In this document: positions 1-7,800 of the stretch, in pieces | Position numbering within the stretch: the first letter of the stretch is position 1 | Layout: each line of letters begins with the position of its first letter | Assembly (NCBI GenBank): GCA_934196725.1 | Contig: CAKPWR010000066.1 | Span: 1-13,583, forward strand | Source: an uncultured Prevotella sp. | GTDB lineage: Bacteria > Bacteroidota > Bacteroidia > Bacteroidales > Bacteroidaceae | Direction of reading: 5' to 3' | Length of the DNA stretch: 13,583 bases | Position numbers and translations under genes: made by a program | Notes under the pieces: model-generated | Databases searched by the model: none | Told to the model about the DNA's origin: nothing | Seen by the model: the letters and a program-made list of their open reading frames with translations, nothing else

Positions 1-1014
1 CACAATGTTGACTGGCTGAACCAGGTGATGGTCAGTATGGACCTCAACCTGCCTGTACATCTGCTCTCGTTCTTCGGCCATTACGGTGTGCCCGTATTCC
101 TCTTCCTGAGTGCTTACGGACTGGTAATGAAATATGAGGCAAAACCTCATCTCTCTACCGAACAGCAGACCAGAATGTACAGCATATCGGGCAAGAAGCT
201 TACAGGAAGCATCAACTGGCGCGAACCGCTCCACTTTATCCGCTATCACTATCTGAAACTCTTCAAGATGATGATAGTAGGTTTCGTGGCATTCACGATG
301 GTTGACTACATCACGCAGGGTCCTCACCACTATCAGGTACTGGATATCATATCGATGTTGGGCATGTTCAACAATGTGCTGGAGAATCCCGACAGAATCA
401 TCTGGCCGGGGCCGTACTGGTTCTTCGGTCTGATGCTGCAACTCTACATCGTCTATCGTCTGCTGCTCTATCGTCGCCATTGGGGATGGACCGTAGGATT
501 GATGGTCATCTGCATCGGCATCCAGCTTCTCCTGGGCTTTGACAATCCTGAGAGTGAAGTGATGAACCGCTACCGCTACAACTTTATGGGCGGCATGCTG
601 CCATTCGGTCTGGGCATCCTCTATGCCCGCTATGGCGAAAAGATACTCATGACGTTCCATTCGCCTATCACCAACTTCTTTGGCTGCATCTTCTGTCTGT
701 CGCTTATCTACAGTCTGAGCGGCAGCATGGTTGGTTGGACCTTCGTGCCTTTCTTCTTCTGTCTGCTGAGCGTATTGGTAGCCGACCTTCTTCAGAATAT
801 CAGCTGGTTATCAGGCTTATATAAGGTATTAGAGTGGATGGGCAGCATCTCCGCCGCCCTCTTCGTATGCCACCCTATCACCCGCAAGATATTCATCCCT
901 ATCAGCCGTCAGGGCGACATCTATGCCGGCCTGCTCCTCTACATCATATCAAGCATCTGCCTGGCATGGCTCTTCACCCAATTGATGAAGAAGATTCCAA
1001 ACCCGAAGCCCTAA
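1..1014 (+). CDS. Acyltransferase-3 family membrane protein (5' partial)
   Basis: The reading frame is open from the first base, so the N-terminus lies outside the window; 337 codons are visible. The translated protein is very hydrophobic. Visible residues 27-40 (HYGVPVFLFLSAYG) match the acyltransferase-3 signature in which a membrane segment ends in F-L-S-G/A-Y/F, followed by a basic stretch (HFIRYHYLKLFKMM) like the family's 'RR..Ri.P' loop. Known members move acetyl or other acyl groups onto sugars of cell-surface glycans from within the inner membrane. The catalytic His-bearing first helix is expected upstream and cannot be checked. A second family member begins 109 nt downstream on the same strand, so the two are probably co-transcribed and modify the same glycan. 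The acyl donor and acceptor cannot be deduced. An early ATG at 25 is not the true start, because homology continues to the window edge. Confidence 0.8.
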   Translation, partial: HNVDWLNQVMVSMDLNLPVHLLSFFGHYGVPVFLFLSAYGLVMKYEAKPHLSTEQQTRMYSISGKKLTGSINWREPLHFIRYHYLKLFKMMIVGFVAFTMVDYITQGPHHYQVLDIISMLGMFNNVLENPDRIIWPGPYWFFGLMLQLYIVYRLLLYRRHWGWTVGLMVICIGIQLLLGFDNPESEVMNRYRYNFMGGMLPFGLGILYARYGEKILMTFHSPITNFFGCIFCLSLIYSLSGSMVGWTFVPFFFCLLSVLVADLLQNISWLSGLYKVLEWMGSISAALFVCHPITRKIFIPISRQGDIYAGLLLYIISSICLAWLFTQLMKKIPNPKP

Positions 1015-1071
1015 CCCTCTCTTCAATAGGAAGAAGGAAGGACAAAGGAAAAAGCAAGCGCGCCCCCGTTC

Positions 1072-1090
1072 CAGGCGATTCCATCGCCTG
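1072..1090. repeat. Short perfect hairpin between the two acyltransferase genes
   Basis: CAGGCGAT, loop TCC, ATCGCCTG: an 8-bp perfect stem with a 3-nt loop in the 109-nt gap between two co-directional genes. It is followed by a C-run, not a T-run, so it is not a standard intrinsic terminator. It may be an mRNA processing or stability structure. Confidence 0.45.
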
Positions 1091-1123
1091 TCCCCCCATA
1101 ATAAATAAAAAAGAAAAACCAGC

Positions 1124-2134
1124 ATGAATTGGAAGATTAAAGATATAGAACTGGCGAATATCAGCCGGTTTCGCGGCGAGTTGATGGGAGCAGCCATGCT
1201 GTTCATCATCCTCTTTCATGTAGCATTGCCTAGAGAAGATGCCTTTTTCGGGCTTCGCAGAATGGGCAATGTCGGTGTAGACATGTTCCTCTTTCTCAGC
1301 GGAATAGGTCTCTGGTTCTCGTGGATGAAGAATCCTTCTGCCAAGCATTTCTTCATCCGCCGTTATCTGCGCATCTACCCTACCTGGCTCATCATAGCCT
1401 GCCTCTTCTATATCCCGGCTTTCCAGGGCGGAAGCACCTGGAACTGGATCAATCTCTTTGGCGAGATAACCATCAACTGGGGATTCTGGCTGCATGATGA
1501 ACTCAACTTCTGGTACATCCCGGCAACGATGATGCTCTATATCTTTGCACCTGCCTATATGGAACTCATCAGGCGCCATCCTATCTACCGCTGGCTTCCG
1601 GTGGTGATGATCATGTGGTGCATCCTGGTACAATATGTCACCCCGATACATCAGGCAGTAGGACATCTGGAGATTTTCTGGAGCCGCGTGCCTATCTTCT
1701 TCATCGGCATCAACATGGGTGAGATGGTAAGACGGAAACAGACGCTTGACGGCGCTTCGATATGGATGATATGGCTCATGTTCCTGATGACGCTGCTGGC
1801 GAGCATCTTCCTGGAACAGGAGAAGCACGGCATGTTTCCGCTCTTCCTCGAACGCATGCTCTATATCCCGCTCACCATCACCAGCATCTTGCTGCTGAAC
1901 CGCATCTTCCGCCGCACACCGGGCTGGTTTAACAGGGGTTTCATGTTTGTGGGAGCGCTGAGCCTGGAGTGTTATCTGCTCCATATCCACTTCGTGCTGA
2001 AATACATAGAGCCTCATCACATGGGCTATTGGCCTACCTTCTTCCTCTGCATAGGCATCACCCTGCCTGCAGCATGGATTCTGAGCAAGATAGCCGGATG
2101 GATTTCTAAAGAGTTAGCTAAGTTTATCAAGTAA
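1124..2134 (+). CDS. Acyltransferase-3 family membrane protein
   Basis: This 336-residue protein has the full layout of the acyltransferase-3 (O-antigen/exopolysaccharide acetylase-like) family. The first membrane helix carries R15/R17 and the conserved His (FRGEL...LFHV, H32). A second segment, VGVDMFLFLSGIGLWFSW (51-68), is followed by the basic loop RRYLRIYPTW (79-88), and about eight further hydrophobic segments reach the C-terminus. The length is normal for the family. The role by homology is transfer of an acyl group to a sugar of an envelope polysaccharide in the inner membrane; the substrate is unknown. The ATG at 1124 is preceded by A-rich sequence without a Shine-Dalgarno, as usual for Bacteroidota, and begins just before the conserved first helix. 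It sits between another acyltransferase upstream and a UbiA-type prenyltransferase 34 nt downstream, suggesting one operon for glycan or glycolipid assembly. Confidence 0.85.
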   Translation: MNWKIKDIELANISRFRGELMGAAMLFIILFHVALPREDAFFGLRRMGNVGVDMFLFLSGIGLWFSWMKNPSAKHFFIRRYLRIYPTWLIIACLFYIPAFQGGSTWNWINLFGEITINWGFWLHDELNFWYIPATMMLYIFAPAYMELIRRHPIYRWLPVVMIMWCILVQYVTPIHQAVGHLEIFWSRVPIFFIGINMGEMVRRKQTLDGASIWMIWLMFLMTLLASIFLEQEKHGMFPLFLERMLYIPLTITSILLLNRIFRRTPGWFNRGFMFVGALSLECYLLHIHFVLKYIEPHHMGYWPTFFLCIGITLPAAWILSKIAGWISKELAKFIK

Positions 2135-2168
2135 AAAGGAGTTTATTTATTAAGAAAATTGGAGTTTT

Positions 2169-3074
2169 ATGAACGAGAATAAATTGGAAGACAGTAAAGG
2201 GTTTGCTGCGCTGCTGCGACTGGTTCGCCCGAAGCAATGGATCAAGAATGGCTTTATCTTCTTACCGCTGTTCTTTGGCGGCGCCCTGTTGCATACAGAT
2301 GCTCTGCTGGCGGGTCTGATTACTTTCTTCGCCTACAGTTTTGCCGCATCGAGCATCTATTGTTTCAACGATATCTATGATGTGGAGGCCGACCGCCGCC
2401 ACCCGGTCAAGTGCCATCGTCCGATAGCATCGGGAGCGGTCAGCATCAAGCAGGCATACGGACTGATGTTCCTGATGTTTGCCCTCTCTATGGGTATATG
2501 CAGCCTGCTCGAATCATGGGAGACGATGGGAATCATCATCTTCTATTGGCTTCTGAATCTCGGCTACTGCGCCAAATTCAAGCAATATGCCATCATCGAT
2601 GTGTGTATCGTGGCTTTCGGTTTCGTACTCCGTCTGCTGGCAGGTGGTGTAGCTACGGGCATCGTACTCAGTAAGTGGATTGTGCTGATGACCTTCCTCA
2701 TCACCCTCTTCATGAGTTTTGCCAAGCGCCGCGATGATGTGCTGCGCATGGAGAAGACGGGCGAGGCTCCCCGCAAGAATACCATCCGCTACAACCTCAC
2801 CTTCATCAACCAGGCTATCACGATTACGGCTTCCGTAACCCTGGTATGTTACATCATGTATACGGTGAGTCCGGAGGTTATCGAGAATTTCCATACTGAT
2901 TATCTCTATCTTACGAGTGTCTTTGTGCTGGTTGGTTTGCTGAGATACATCCAGATAGCTGTGGTAGACCAGAAGAGTGGTGACCCTACGAAGATTATCC
3001 TGCGCGACCGCATCACCCAGTTTATCGTGCTCGCCTGGTTGCTCTCCTTCCTGATCCTTATTTATATCGTATAA
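2169..3074 (+). CDS. UbiA-family prenyltransferase, decaprenyl-phosphate phosphoribosyltransferase-like
   Basis: This 301-residue polytopic membrane protein belongs to the UbiA superfamily. The N-terminal LRLVRPKQWIKNGFIFLP (16-33) is typical of the decaprenyl-phosphate phosphoribosyltransferase (DPPR synthase, Rv3806c-like) branch. The metal/diphosphate motif NDxxDxxxD is intact at 67-75 (N67, D68, D71, D75). A second polar region follows (YAIID at 140-144, AKRRDDVLRME at 185-195), and the C-terminal part has LRDRITQF (278-285). The family reaction moves phosphoribose from PRPP onto a polyprenyl phosphate, the first step to lipid-linked pentose donors. The ATG at 2169 has a GGAG at 2161-2164, close but plausible. 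The HAD phosphatase begins 4 nt after the stop, which indicates translational coupling and fits a kinase/phosphatase-type next step, namely removal of the 5-phosphate. The exact prenyl chain and sugar are inference. Confidence 0.83.
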   Translation: MNENKLEDSKGFAALLRLVRPKQWIKNGFIFLPLFFGGALLHTDALLAGLITFFAYSFAASSIYCFNDIYDVEADRRHPVKCHRPIASGAVSIKQAYGLMFLMFALSMGICSLLESWETMGIIIFYWLLNLGYCAKFKQYAIIDVCIVAFGFVLRLLAGGVATGIVLSKWIVLMTFLITLFMSFAKRRDDVLRMEKTGEAPRKNTIRYNLTFINQAITITASVTLVCYIMYTVSPEVIENFHTDYLYLTSVFVLVGLLRYIQIAVVDQKSGDPTKIILRDRITQFIVLAWLLSFLILIYIV

Positions 3075-3078
3075 GAAA

Positions 3079-3738
3079 ATGAAGAAAAAATTATATTGTT
3101 TCGATTTCGACGGAACGCTGACAACAAGCGATACCCTGCTGGAATTCATCAGATATGCCAAGGGTACCGGCCGTTTTCTGATGTTTTTCCTGATGTACAG
3201 TCCGCTCCTGGTACTGATGAAGTTGCATCTCTTTCCCAACTGGAAGGCGAAGCAACTCATCTTTGCCCATCTTTTTGCCGGCATGCGTATCGAGAAGTTT
3301 GATGCGCTCTGCCGCGATTTTGCCGAAGAATACCAGCATCTGTTGCGCCCCAAAGGTGTTACGCTGGTACACGAAGCCCTGGTTGCAGGTGCTCAGGTTT
3401 TCATCGTGAGTGCCAGCATCGACAATTGGGTCCGCCCGTTCTTTAAAGTTCGCGGCCTGGATGGAGTCAGGGTTTTAGGCACCCAGATAGAAGTGATTGA
3501 CGGCAGACTTACCGGCAAGTTCAAGAGCAACAACTGTTATGGAGCAGAGAAGGTGCATCGCATCACAGAGGCACTTTCAGCACCCACATCCACCTTCTCT
3601 CCAGCATCCACCTCCTCTCCTGCATCCACCGCTTCTTTCGACCGCTCCCAATACGAGATAGAAGCATTCGGTGATAGCCGTGGCGACAAGGAGATGCTTG
3701 CCTTCGCCGACAAAGGTCATTACAAGCCCTTCAGATAA
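3079..3738 (+). CDS. HAD-IB family phosphatase
   Basis: This 219-residue protein carries all four HAD motifs: I, DFDGTLT at 9-15 (nucleophile D9, acid D11); II, VSAS at 110-113 (S111); III, K158 in CYGAEKVHRI; IV, GDSRGDKEM at 198-206 (D199, D203). The cap region (about 20-95) has two hydrophobic helices, as in the HAD-IB group related to phosphoserine phosphatases. It is complete, ending in HYKPFR. Its position 4 nt after the UbiA gene suggests that it dephosphorylates the lipid-linked phosphoribose made by that enzyme; this is inference, and a free phospho-sugar substrate is equally possible. Two oddities stand out. A Ser/Pro/Thr/Ala-rich insert between motifs III and IV (168-185) is encoded by three 18-bp repeats. 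A 62-bp piece encoding residues 186-206, including motif IV, recurs 421 bp downstream. Confidence 0.85.
   Translation: MKKKLYCFDFDGTLTTSDTLLEFIRYAKGTGRFLMFFLMYSPLLVLMKLHLFPNWKAKQLIFAHLFAGMRIEKFDALCRDFAEEYQHLLRPKGVTLVHEALVAGAQVFIVSASIDNWVRPFFKVRGLDGVRVLGTQIEVIDGRLTGKFKSNNCYGAEKVHRITEALSAPTSTFSPASTSSPASTASFDRSQYEIEAFGDSRGDKEMLAFADKGHYKPFR
3580..3633 (+). repeat. Three 18-bp in-frame repeats inside the HAD gene
   Basis: Three consecutive 18-bp units (3580-3597, 3598-3615, 3616-3633) encode A-P-T-S-T-F, S-P-A-S-T-S and S-P-A-S-T-A. They sit between catalytic motifs III and IV, where related proteins normally have a short loop. The shared core is CCx-xCA-TCC-ACC. Being in frame, copy-number change would lengthen or shorten the loop without breaking the enzyme. 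Confidence 0.75.
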
Positions 3739-3759
3739 AACGTGGTTATTAGCCCAAAA

Positions 3760-3870
3760 TCAAGTGAACAGGTCGTCCATTGTGATTTGTACTTGAGCCA
3801 AGGCCGCATACTGTGTAAGGCGTACGCCAAAAGTAGTAATCATCGTTGGGATAATGCCACATTTTATCCC
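3760..3870 (-). pseudogene. C-terminal tail remnant of an AAA-type ATPase gene
   Basis: Read on the minus strand, this piece ends with I-I-P-T-M-I-T-T-F-G-V-R-L-T-Q-Y, then VQITMDDLFT and a TGA at 3760-3762. 'ITT(F/Y)G(V/L)...TMDDLF' is, as I recall it, the usual ending of a common Bacteroidales family of AAA/archaeal-type ATPases about 400 residues long. Only about 35 residues of it remain; further upstream on the same strand the sequence passes directly into the 179-bp repeat element (3861-4039). No Walker motifs or start are present, so it is a fragment. It most likely marks where a mobile or duplicated ATPase gene used to be. Identification rests on a short motif. Confidence 0.5.
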
Positions 3871-4039
3871 TGTTTCTGCCACGAAATCAGCCATACGATT
3901 ACGAATGCGCATATCCGAGGAAAACAAGGATTCTTTAGCCAAATCGATGAATTTTAACTCGATTTGGCTAAAGAATAGGTTATATAATAGCCAAATCGAG
4001 CTATTTTTCTTCGATTTGGTTATAGAATATCATGTAGAT
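3861..4039 (+). repeat. Copy A of a 179-bp hairpin-bearing direct repeat
   Basis: It aligns without gaps to 9557-9735 with 14 mismatches by my count (about 92% identity), same orientation, offset 5696 bp. It holds two tandem hairpins. The first is TTCTTTAGCCAAATCGA (3931-3947), an 11-nt loop, and its exact complement at 3959-3975. The second is TAGCCAAATCGA (3988-3999), an 11-nt loop, and TCGATTTGGTTA (4011-4022), with one G-T pair. No transposase is encoded and no terminal repeats bound the element. One open frame runs through it, but the differences between copies are almost all amino-acid changing, so it is not a conserved protein. It may be a miniature mobile element, a recombination site or a structured RNA. 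Confidence 0.85.
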
Positions 4040-4055
4040 ACCTTTCTATTTTATC

Positions 4056-4117
4056 CTTTCGCCCGCTCCCAATACGAGATAAAAGCATTCGGTGATAGCC
4101 GTGGCAATAAGGAAATG
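4056..4117 (+). pseudogene. Displaced copy of the HAD phosphatase motif-IV region
   Basis: 62 bp match 3635-3696 in the intact HAD gene with 5 mismatches. The piece would encode a stretch equal to residues 186-206 (…RSQYEIKAFGDSRGNKEM…) but then diverges and stops; there is no start and no other HAD motif. Four of the five differences are G-to-A or C-to-T relative to the intact gene, as in a drifting dead copy, and one turns the second motif-IV Asp codon into Asn. It begins 16 bp after repeat copy A, so the rearrangement that placed the repeat here probably also left this scar. Confidence 0.85.
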
Positions 4118-4178
4118 TCGCGCCTGTAAGGGTAAAAGCTTTAGTGAGTAGGTAGTAAACTAAATATAGGAAACTACA

Positions 4179-4464
4179 GGCTGTATCGGGTTACTGATAT
4201 GGCTGCATCGGGTTACGAATATGGCTGCGCTGGGTTACGGATATGGCTGCGCTGGGTTACAGATATGGCTGCATCGGGTAACAGATATGACTGCGTAAGC
4301 TAACGGAGACGTATCCGTAGGCTTATCGAGACGTCTGCATCAGCTAACTGAGACGTCTGAACTCGCTGACTGAACTACCTGAATTGTCTTACTGAACTAC
4401 TTGAGTTGCTTGATTGAACCACTTGAGTTGCTTGACTGAACCACTTGAGTTGCTTGACAGTAGT
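4179..4464. repeat. Thirteen tandem 22-bp units with progressive drift
   Basis: An exact 22-bp period holds for 286 bp with no spacers. Units 1-5 (4179-4288) follow GGCTGCATCGGGTTACAGATAT. Units 6-8 (4289-4354) become G-xCTGCxTxxGCTAACxGAGAC. Units 9-10 are intermediate, and units 11-13 (4399-4464) are ACTTGAGTTGCTTGACTGAACC. Neighbouring units are most alike, and the two ends are barely alike. The array is non-coding: 22 is not a multiple of 3, and no gene-like frame crosses it. It lies between the HAD scar and the terminator of the minus-strand operon. The function is unknown. Confidence 0.85.
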
Positions 4465-4521
4465 ATGATACAGCTACCCAGCTACCTTTGGAAATTTTAA
4501 CTGAAGTTTCGCAAGTTTTAC

Positions 4522-4548
4522 CCCACACGCCCTTTCAGGGCGGGTGGG
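4522..4548. repeat. GC-rich imperfect hairpin
   Basis: CCCACACGCCCT, loop TTC, AGGGCGGGTGGG: a 12-position stem with one A-G mismatch. No T-run follows on the + strand. It resembles the small palindromic extragenic elements common in Bacteroidota. It sits in otherwise featureless sequence between the 22-bp array and the terminator at 4625. Confidence 0.5.
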
Positions 4549-4624
4549 TGAGATACTTGAGTATTGAATGATTAAACAGGATTAATCAAGATGGCATCTC
4601 GATGCTTCATCCATTAAAACAACG

Positions 4625-4660
4625 AGGGCTGCAAACGGTATTGTTACCGTCTGCAGCCCT
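4625..4660 (-). terminator. Intrinsic terminator of the GLUG protein/peptide operon
   Basis: AGGGCTGCA and TGCAGCCCT pair around an inner ACGGTA/TACCGT stem: 15 pairs with one A-C mismatch and a 4-nt loop (TTGT). On the minus strand it is followed by CGTTGTTTTA. It stands about 30 nt beyond the stop codon of the 62-residue peptide, the right place to end that transcript. Confidence 0.75.
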
Positions 4661-4688
4661 TACTTATATTAGAATCAGAAGCGTAAAA

Positions 4689-4877
4689 TTACACTCCCTG
4701 ACCTGGGTAGTTCGGATCATTTGAGCCGAAGCCTGGTCCCATACTATCCCACTCTTCTTGCGTTATTCCACTTCCGGTACTTCCTCCACCGGTTTCTTCT
4801 CCACTTCCTGCCAGGATGCAAGGTGTATTCATTTCAAATACCTGAATTGCAGGTGATATATACTCTTTCTTTTTCAT
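4689..4877 (-). CDS. Small Bacteroidales peptide of the 'YISPAI...LAGS' type
   Basis: This 62-residue protein begins MKKKEYISPAIQVFEM, has CILAGSG at about 20-26 and then a Gly/Ser/acidic tail (GEETGGGSTGSG...). From memory, short proteins with a basic start, Y-x-x-P-x-x-x-V and a following L-A-G/A-S are widespread in gut Prevotella and Bacteroides, mostly annotated as hypothetical. I know of no established function. There is no clear signal peptide or membrane helix. It begins 17 nt after the stop of the 1329-residue exported protein and is followed by a terminator, so the two form one transcript. The conserved N-terminus with a variable Gly-rich tail would fit a leader-plus-core precursor, but that is speculation. 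The ATG at 4877 is the only sensible start. Confidence 0.7.
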   Translation of the reverse strand: MKKKEYISPAIQVFEMNTPCILAGSGEETGGGSTGSGITQEEWDSMGPGFGSNDPNYPGQGV

Positions 4878-4894
4878 AATTACTTGTTGATTAA

Positions 4895-7800
4895 TTATTT
4901 AACACTAAATTTCTTTCCATTCTTAATATAGATGCCCTTGCGAGGTGTTCCCATTACGCGCTGGCCCTCTAAGGTATAGATGGCTGATGAACCAGTCTGT
5001 TTGCCATCTCCTAAGCTGATGATGCGGATACCTGTGGTAGAACTGTCATCTGGCAAACCGATGCTGAACAGCATGGTACGTGAAGAAGCCGACTGCGATG
5101 GCTGGACGTTCAGAGATATGCGATAAGGAGACAAATCACCTGTGTGGATACCAAACTTTCCATCAGCACGGAAGCTGTAGCTTCCTTCTGCCATAGGAGT
5201 GGTAGTATAAACGCCACCTATTGAGGCATTTGTCAGTTCATGGCAGATAGTCATAAAACCACTCTTGCCATCCCAGTCTCTCAGAGTCAGCGACTTGGCT
5301 GTTGGATTTTCAAAGAAGTTGGCGTTGTACTCTACATTCTGTGCCGTTGCAACCAATTTCTGAGCTGCGTTCTCTGCAGCAAGCTTAACAATCATCGGTG
5401 TGCCAGCCGTGATGTCTGACTGCTCATCGAGCATAAGAACGAATTTCAATACACTTGCATCATTTGTAGGCATGTGAATCATCATATCTCCTACCGGATA
5501 GCATTTCTCTGCACCAGTAACATTAGCAACATTGATATCGAAAGGAAGACAGAGTGTTACATAACCCTTCTGTCCCTCAGTGAGCTGACGGCTATACTGA
5601 AGGTTCTTCACCGTGAACTGAGCCTGGGTATTGATAACCGCAGAATCATCGGTAAGGGCCAGTTCCTCGACATAGAATTTTCCGTCTTCTTCCTTGGTAG
5701 CATTCAGTGTACCATCTACATCTGCTACATACTTATGCTCAGGGCAGTTCTCGTTGCTGCAGCCCATGTGATAGATGTGCTTGTCGGCATCGAACTTAGG
5801 ACTGGTTAAAGTGGCAGATGCTACGTGAACCAATTCATTCTCAGAGGTACTGTTGCTATATGAGGAAGCCGTTCCATCGCAGCAAGTGAACGATCCATGA
5901 TATACAGTATTGCCCTCTTCAGCAACAAGCACAGGATAAGCATCTGTGCCGAGTTTCTGATACCAAACCAGTTCACCTTCTGATTTGCTTCCGTTGAGCA
6001 GGTAAGCCACCTCGCCGCTCTTCAGCTGCTCTGCGGTGAATGCCTTAATCTTTTCTGGATAGGTCAATGAGCCTTTTCCGATAGCCTTGACAGCATTACC
6101 TGTCTGCTCAATTTTATTGATGGTAAGCTTCGCGCTGCTGTTGTATGCCAAGATGCCAGAAGCGGTGCTGGAGGAATTGATTATGCGTCCAACAAGGAGA
6201 CCGGCACGCTCTGTATCAGAAGTAGCAATAACATTACCAGTGCCAAGCACATTGTTCAGATTACATATAGAACCATCTCCTATCAGGTTTCCGACAATAT
6301 CAGCTCCAGTTATATCGCAATAGTTGGCACAATTCTGAATGGTTCCTGAGCCAAAATCTCCAGCAATGCCGCCAACGCTGTTTCCCGTACCTGTTACGAC
6401 ACCATAATTAGCGCATGAAATGATGGATTTGCCGGATCCCCTATAGTCACCTACAATACCTCCTACACCATTTGCACCATTCACCATTGCATGGTTTTCG
6501 CAGTTGCCGATGTCGCCACTTGCCATTCCTGCTATTCCGCCAACGCCATTTTTTCCTTCTACCGAACAGTTAGCCAAGGTCTTGATATTTTCAATAATAC
6601 AAAGCTCTCCGAATCCTGCCAAAATTCCAGTATAATGATCAACAGTACTCTTTACCTTCGCATTGTCGAAAGTGATGTTCTTGATGCTGCCCTTTTCTGC
6701 ATAGCCGAAGAAACCGACAGAACTAGAGGCGGCATTGATGATGTAGAGATTACTGATGGTCTTCCAGTTGCCATCGAATGTACCTTGATACTTATTACCG
6801 AATGAGATGCCGATAGGAGTCCAGCTGAGCTCTGCTACCTGCTTTTCGGCATCAGCCTTATGGCATACAGTGCTCATATCAATTTCTTTCACATCATCGG
6901 CAATCTTTGCGCAGGCTTCCATGTTACCTTCATTCACGAAGTCACGGAACCACGCCAGATGCTCTGCCGTCTTCAGTTCAAATGGTTCCGCCTCAGTTCC
7001 TTTACCAGTCATTCCTGTTGGCAATTCACCATCAAGACCATTCATTTTTACATTGAGCTTGACTTCGCCTTCAATGGCATTGCCATCGTTTTTTCTTGCA
7101 CCGATATAATAAGTGGTGCCTTTCGTTACAGTATAGATGATTTTGAAGTCAGGCCAATTGCTAGAATCATCGTAAATCAAGCGAGATGCAGCCGTAGGGC
7201 TCTCCCACAGGGTGCCACAGGTTTTATTGCCGTTGCTGTTTGCCGTCACCTCCAATCTGCCATCTTCTGGAGCTGTATATTTATAAAGGTTGTAACCGCT
7301 GATTTCATCCCTACTGCCATACGTTTTTTCGATTGTTATGAGATTGTTACCCAATGTCAAGGAAGGAATTTCTTTCTGACACATCGTACACTTGTCGTTC
7401 TCACCATATTTGTGTCCTGTAGCTGATACTACAAGAGTGCTCACTCCTTGTGTCAACAGCTTGTCTGAGAAAGACTTATGACAAAGATTACATTCCCAAT
7501 ATTCGATGTTGCCATCTGTGGTGCAGGTAGCAGCCACGGATTCGTGATGTATGGGACTATCGCCATGCTTAACCGTTAATGTGCCTTCTTGTGCTGGCTT
7601 GGTATTGGTAAATGCACTTACCTGCTCGCCTAAACAATTCGTTGTCACATTACCATCCAAGTAAACCTCATCAGCAGAGCCAAGTAAAGGATAATCGTCT
7701 GTGTTCAGTTTTTGCCCCCATTTTGCACTTCCTGATACGTTTTTCTGAAGCTGATTGGCAACCATGCCGCTCTTCAATTGTTCTGCGGTGAATGCGTTTA

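Noticed and set aside
974..2020. 348-codon minus-strand open frame
   Set aside because: It lies opposite a clear acyltransferase gene and its translation is rich in His, Glu and Asp without domain features, a shadow of codon bias.
2514..3353. 279-codon minus-strand open frame
   Set aside because: It is antisense to the UbiA and HAD genes, both of which have intact catalytic motifs.
3854..4129. 91-codon plus-strand open frame through repeat A and the HAD scar
   Set aside because: Nearly every difference from the matching frame in repeat B changes an amino acid, so it is not under protein-level selection; it joins unrelated pieces.
4179..4464. CRISPR array
   Set aside because: The units are contiguous 22-mers with no spacers and they drift in sequence; no cas genes are nearby.
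4483..4490. TACCTTTG promoter-like box on the + strand
   Set aside because: There is no TTTG/TTG at 19-21 bp upstream and no plus-strand gene follows for 5 kb.
6491..7426. Several plus-strand open frames of 100-188 codons
   Set aside because: All are antisense to the 1329-residue protein, and similar frames recur in both duplicated modules because the DNA is duplicated.
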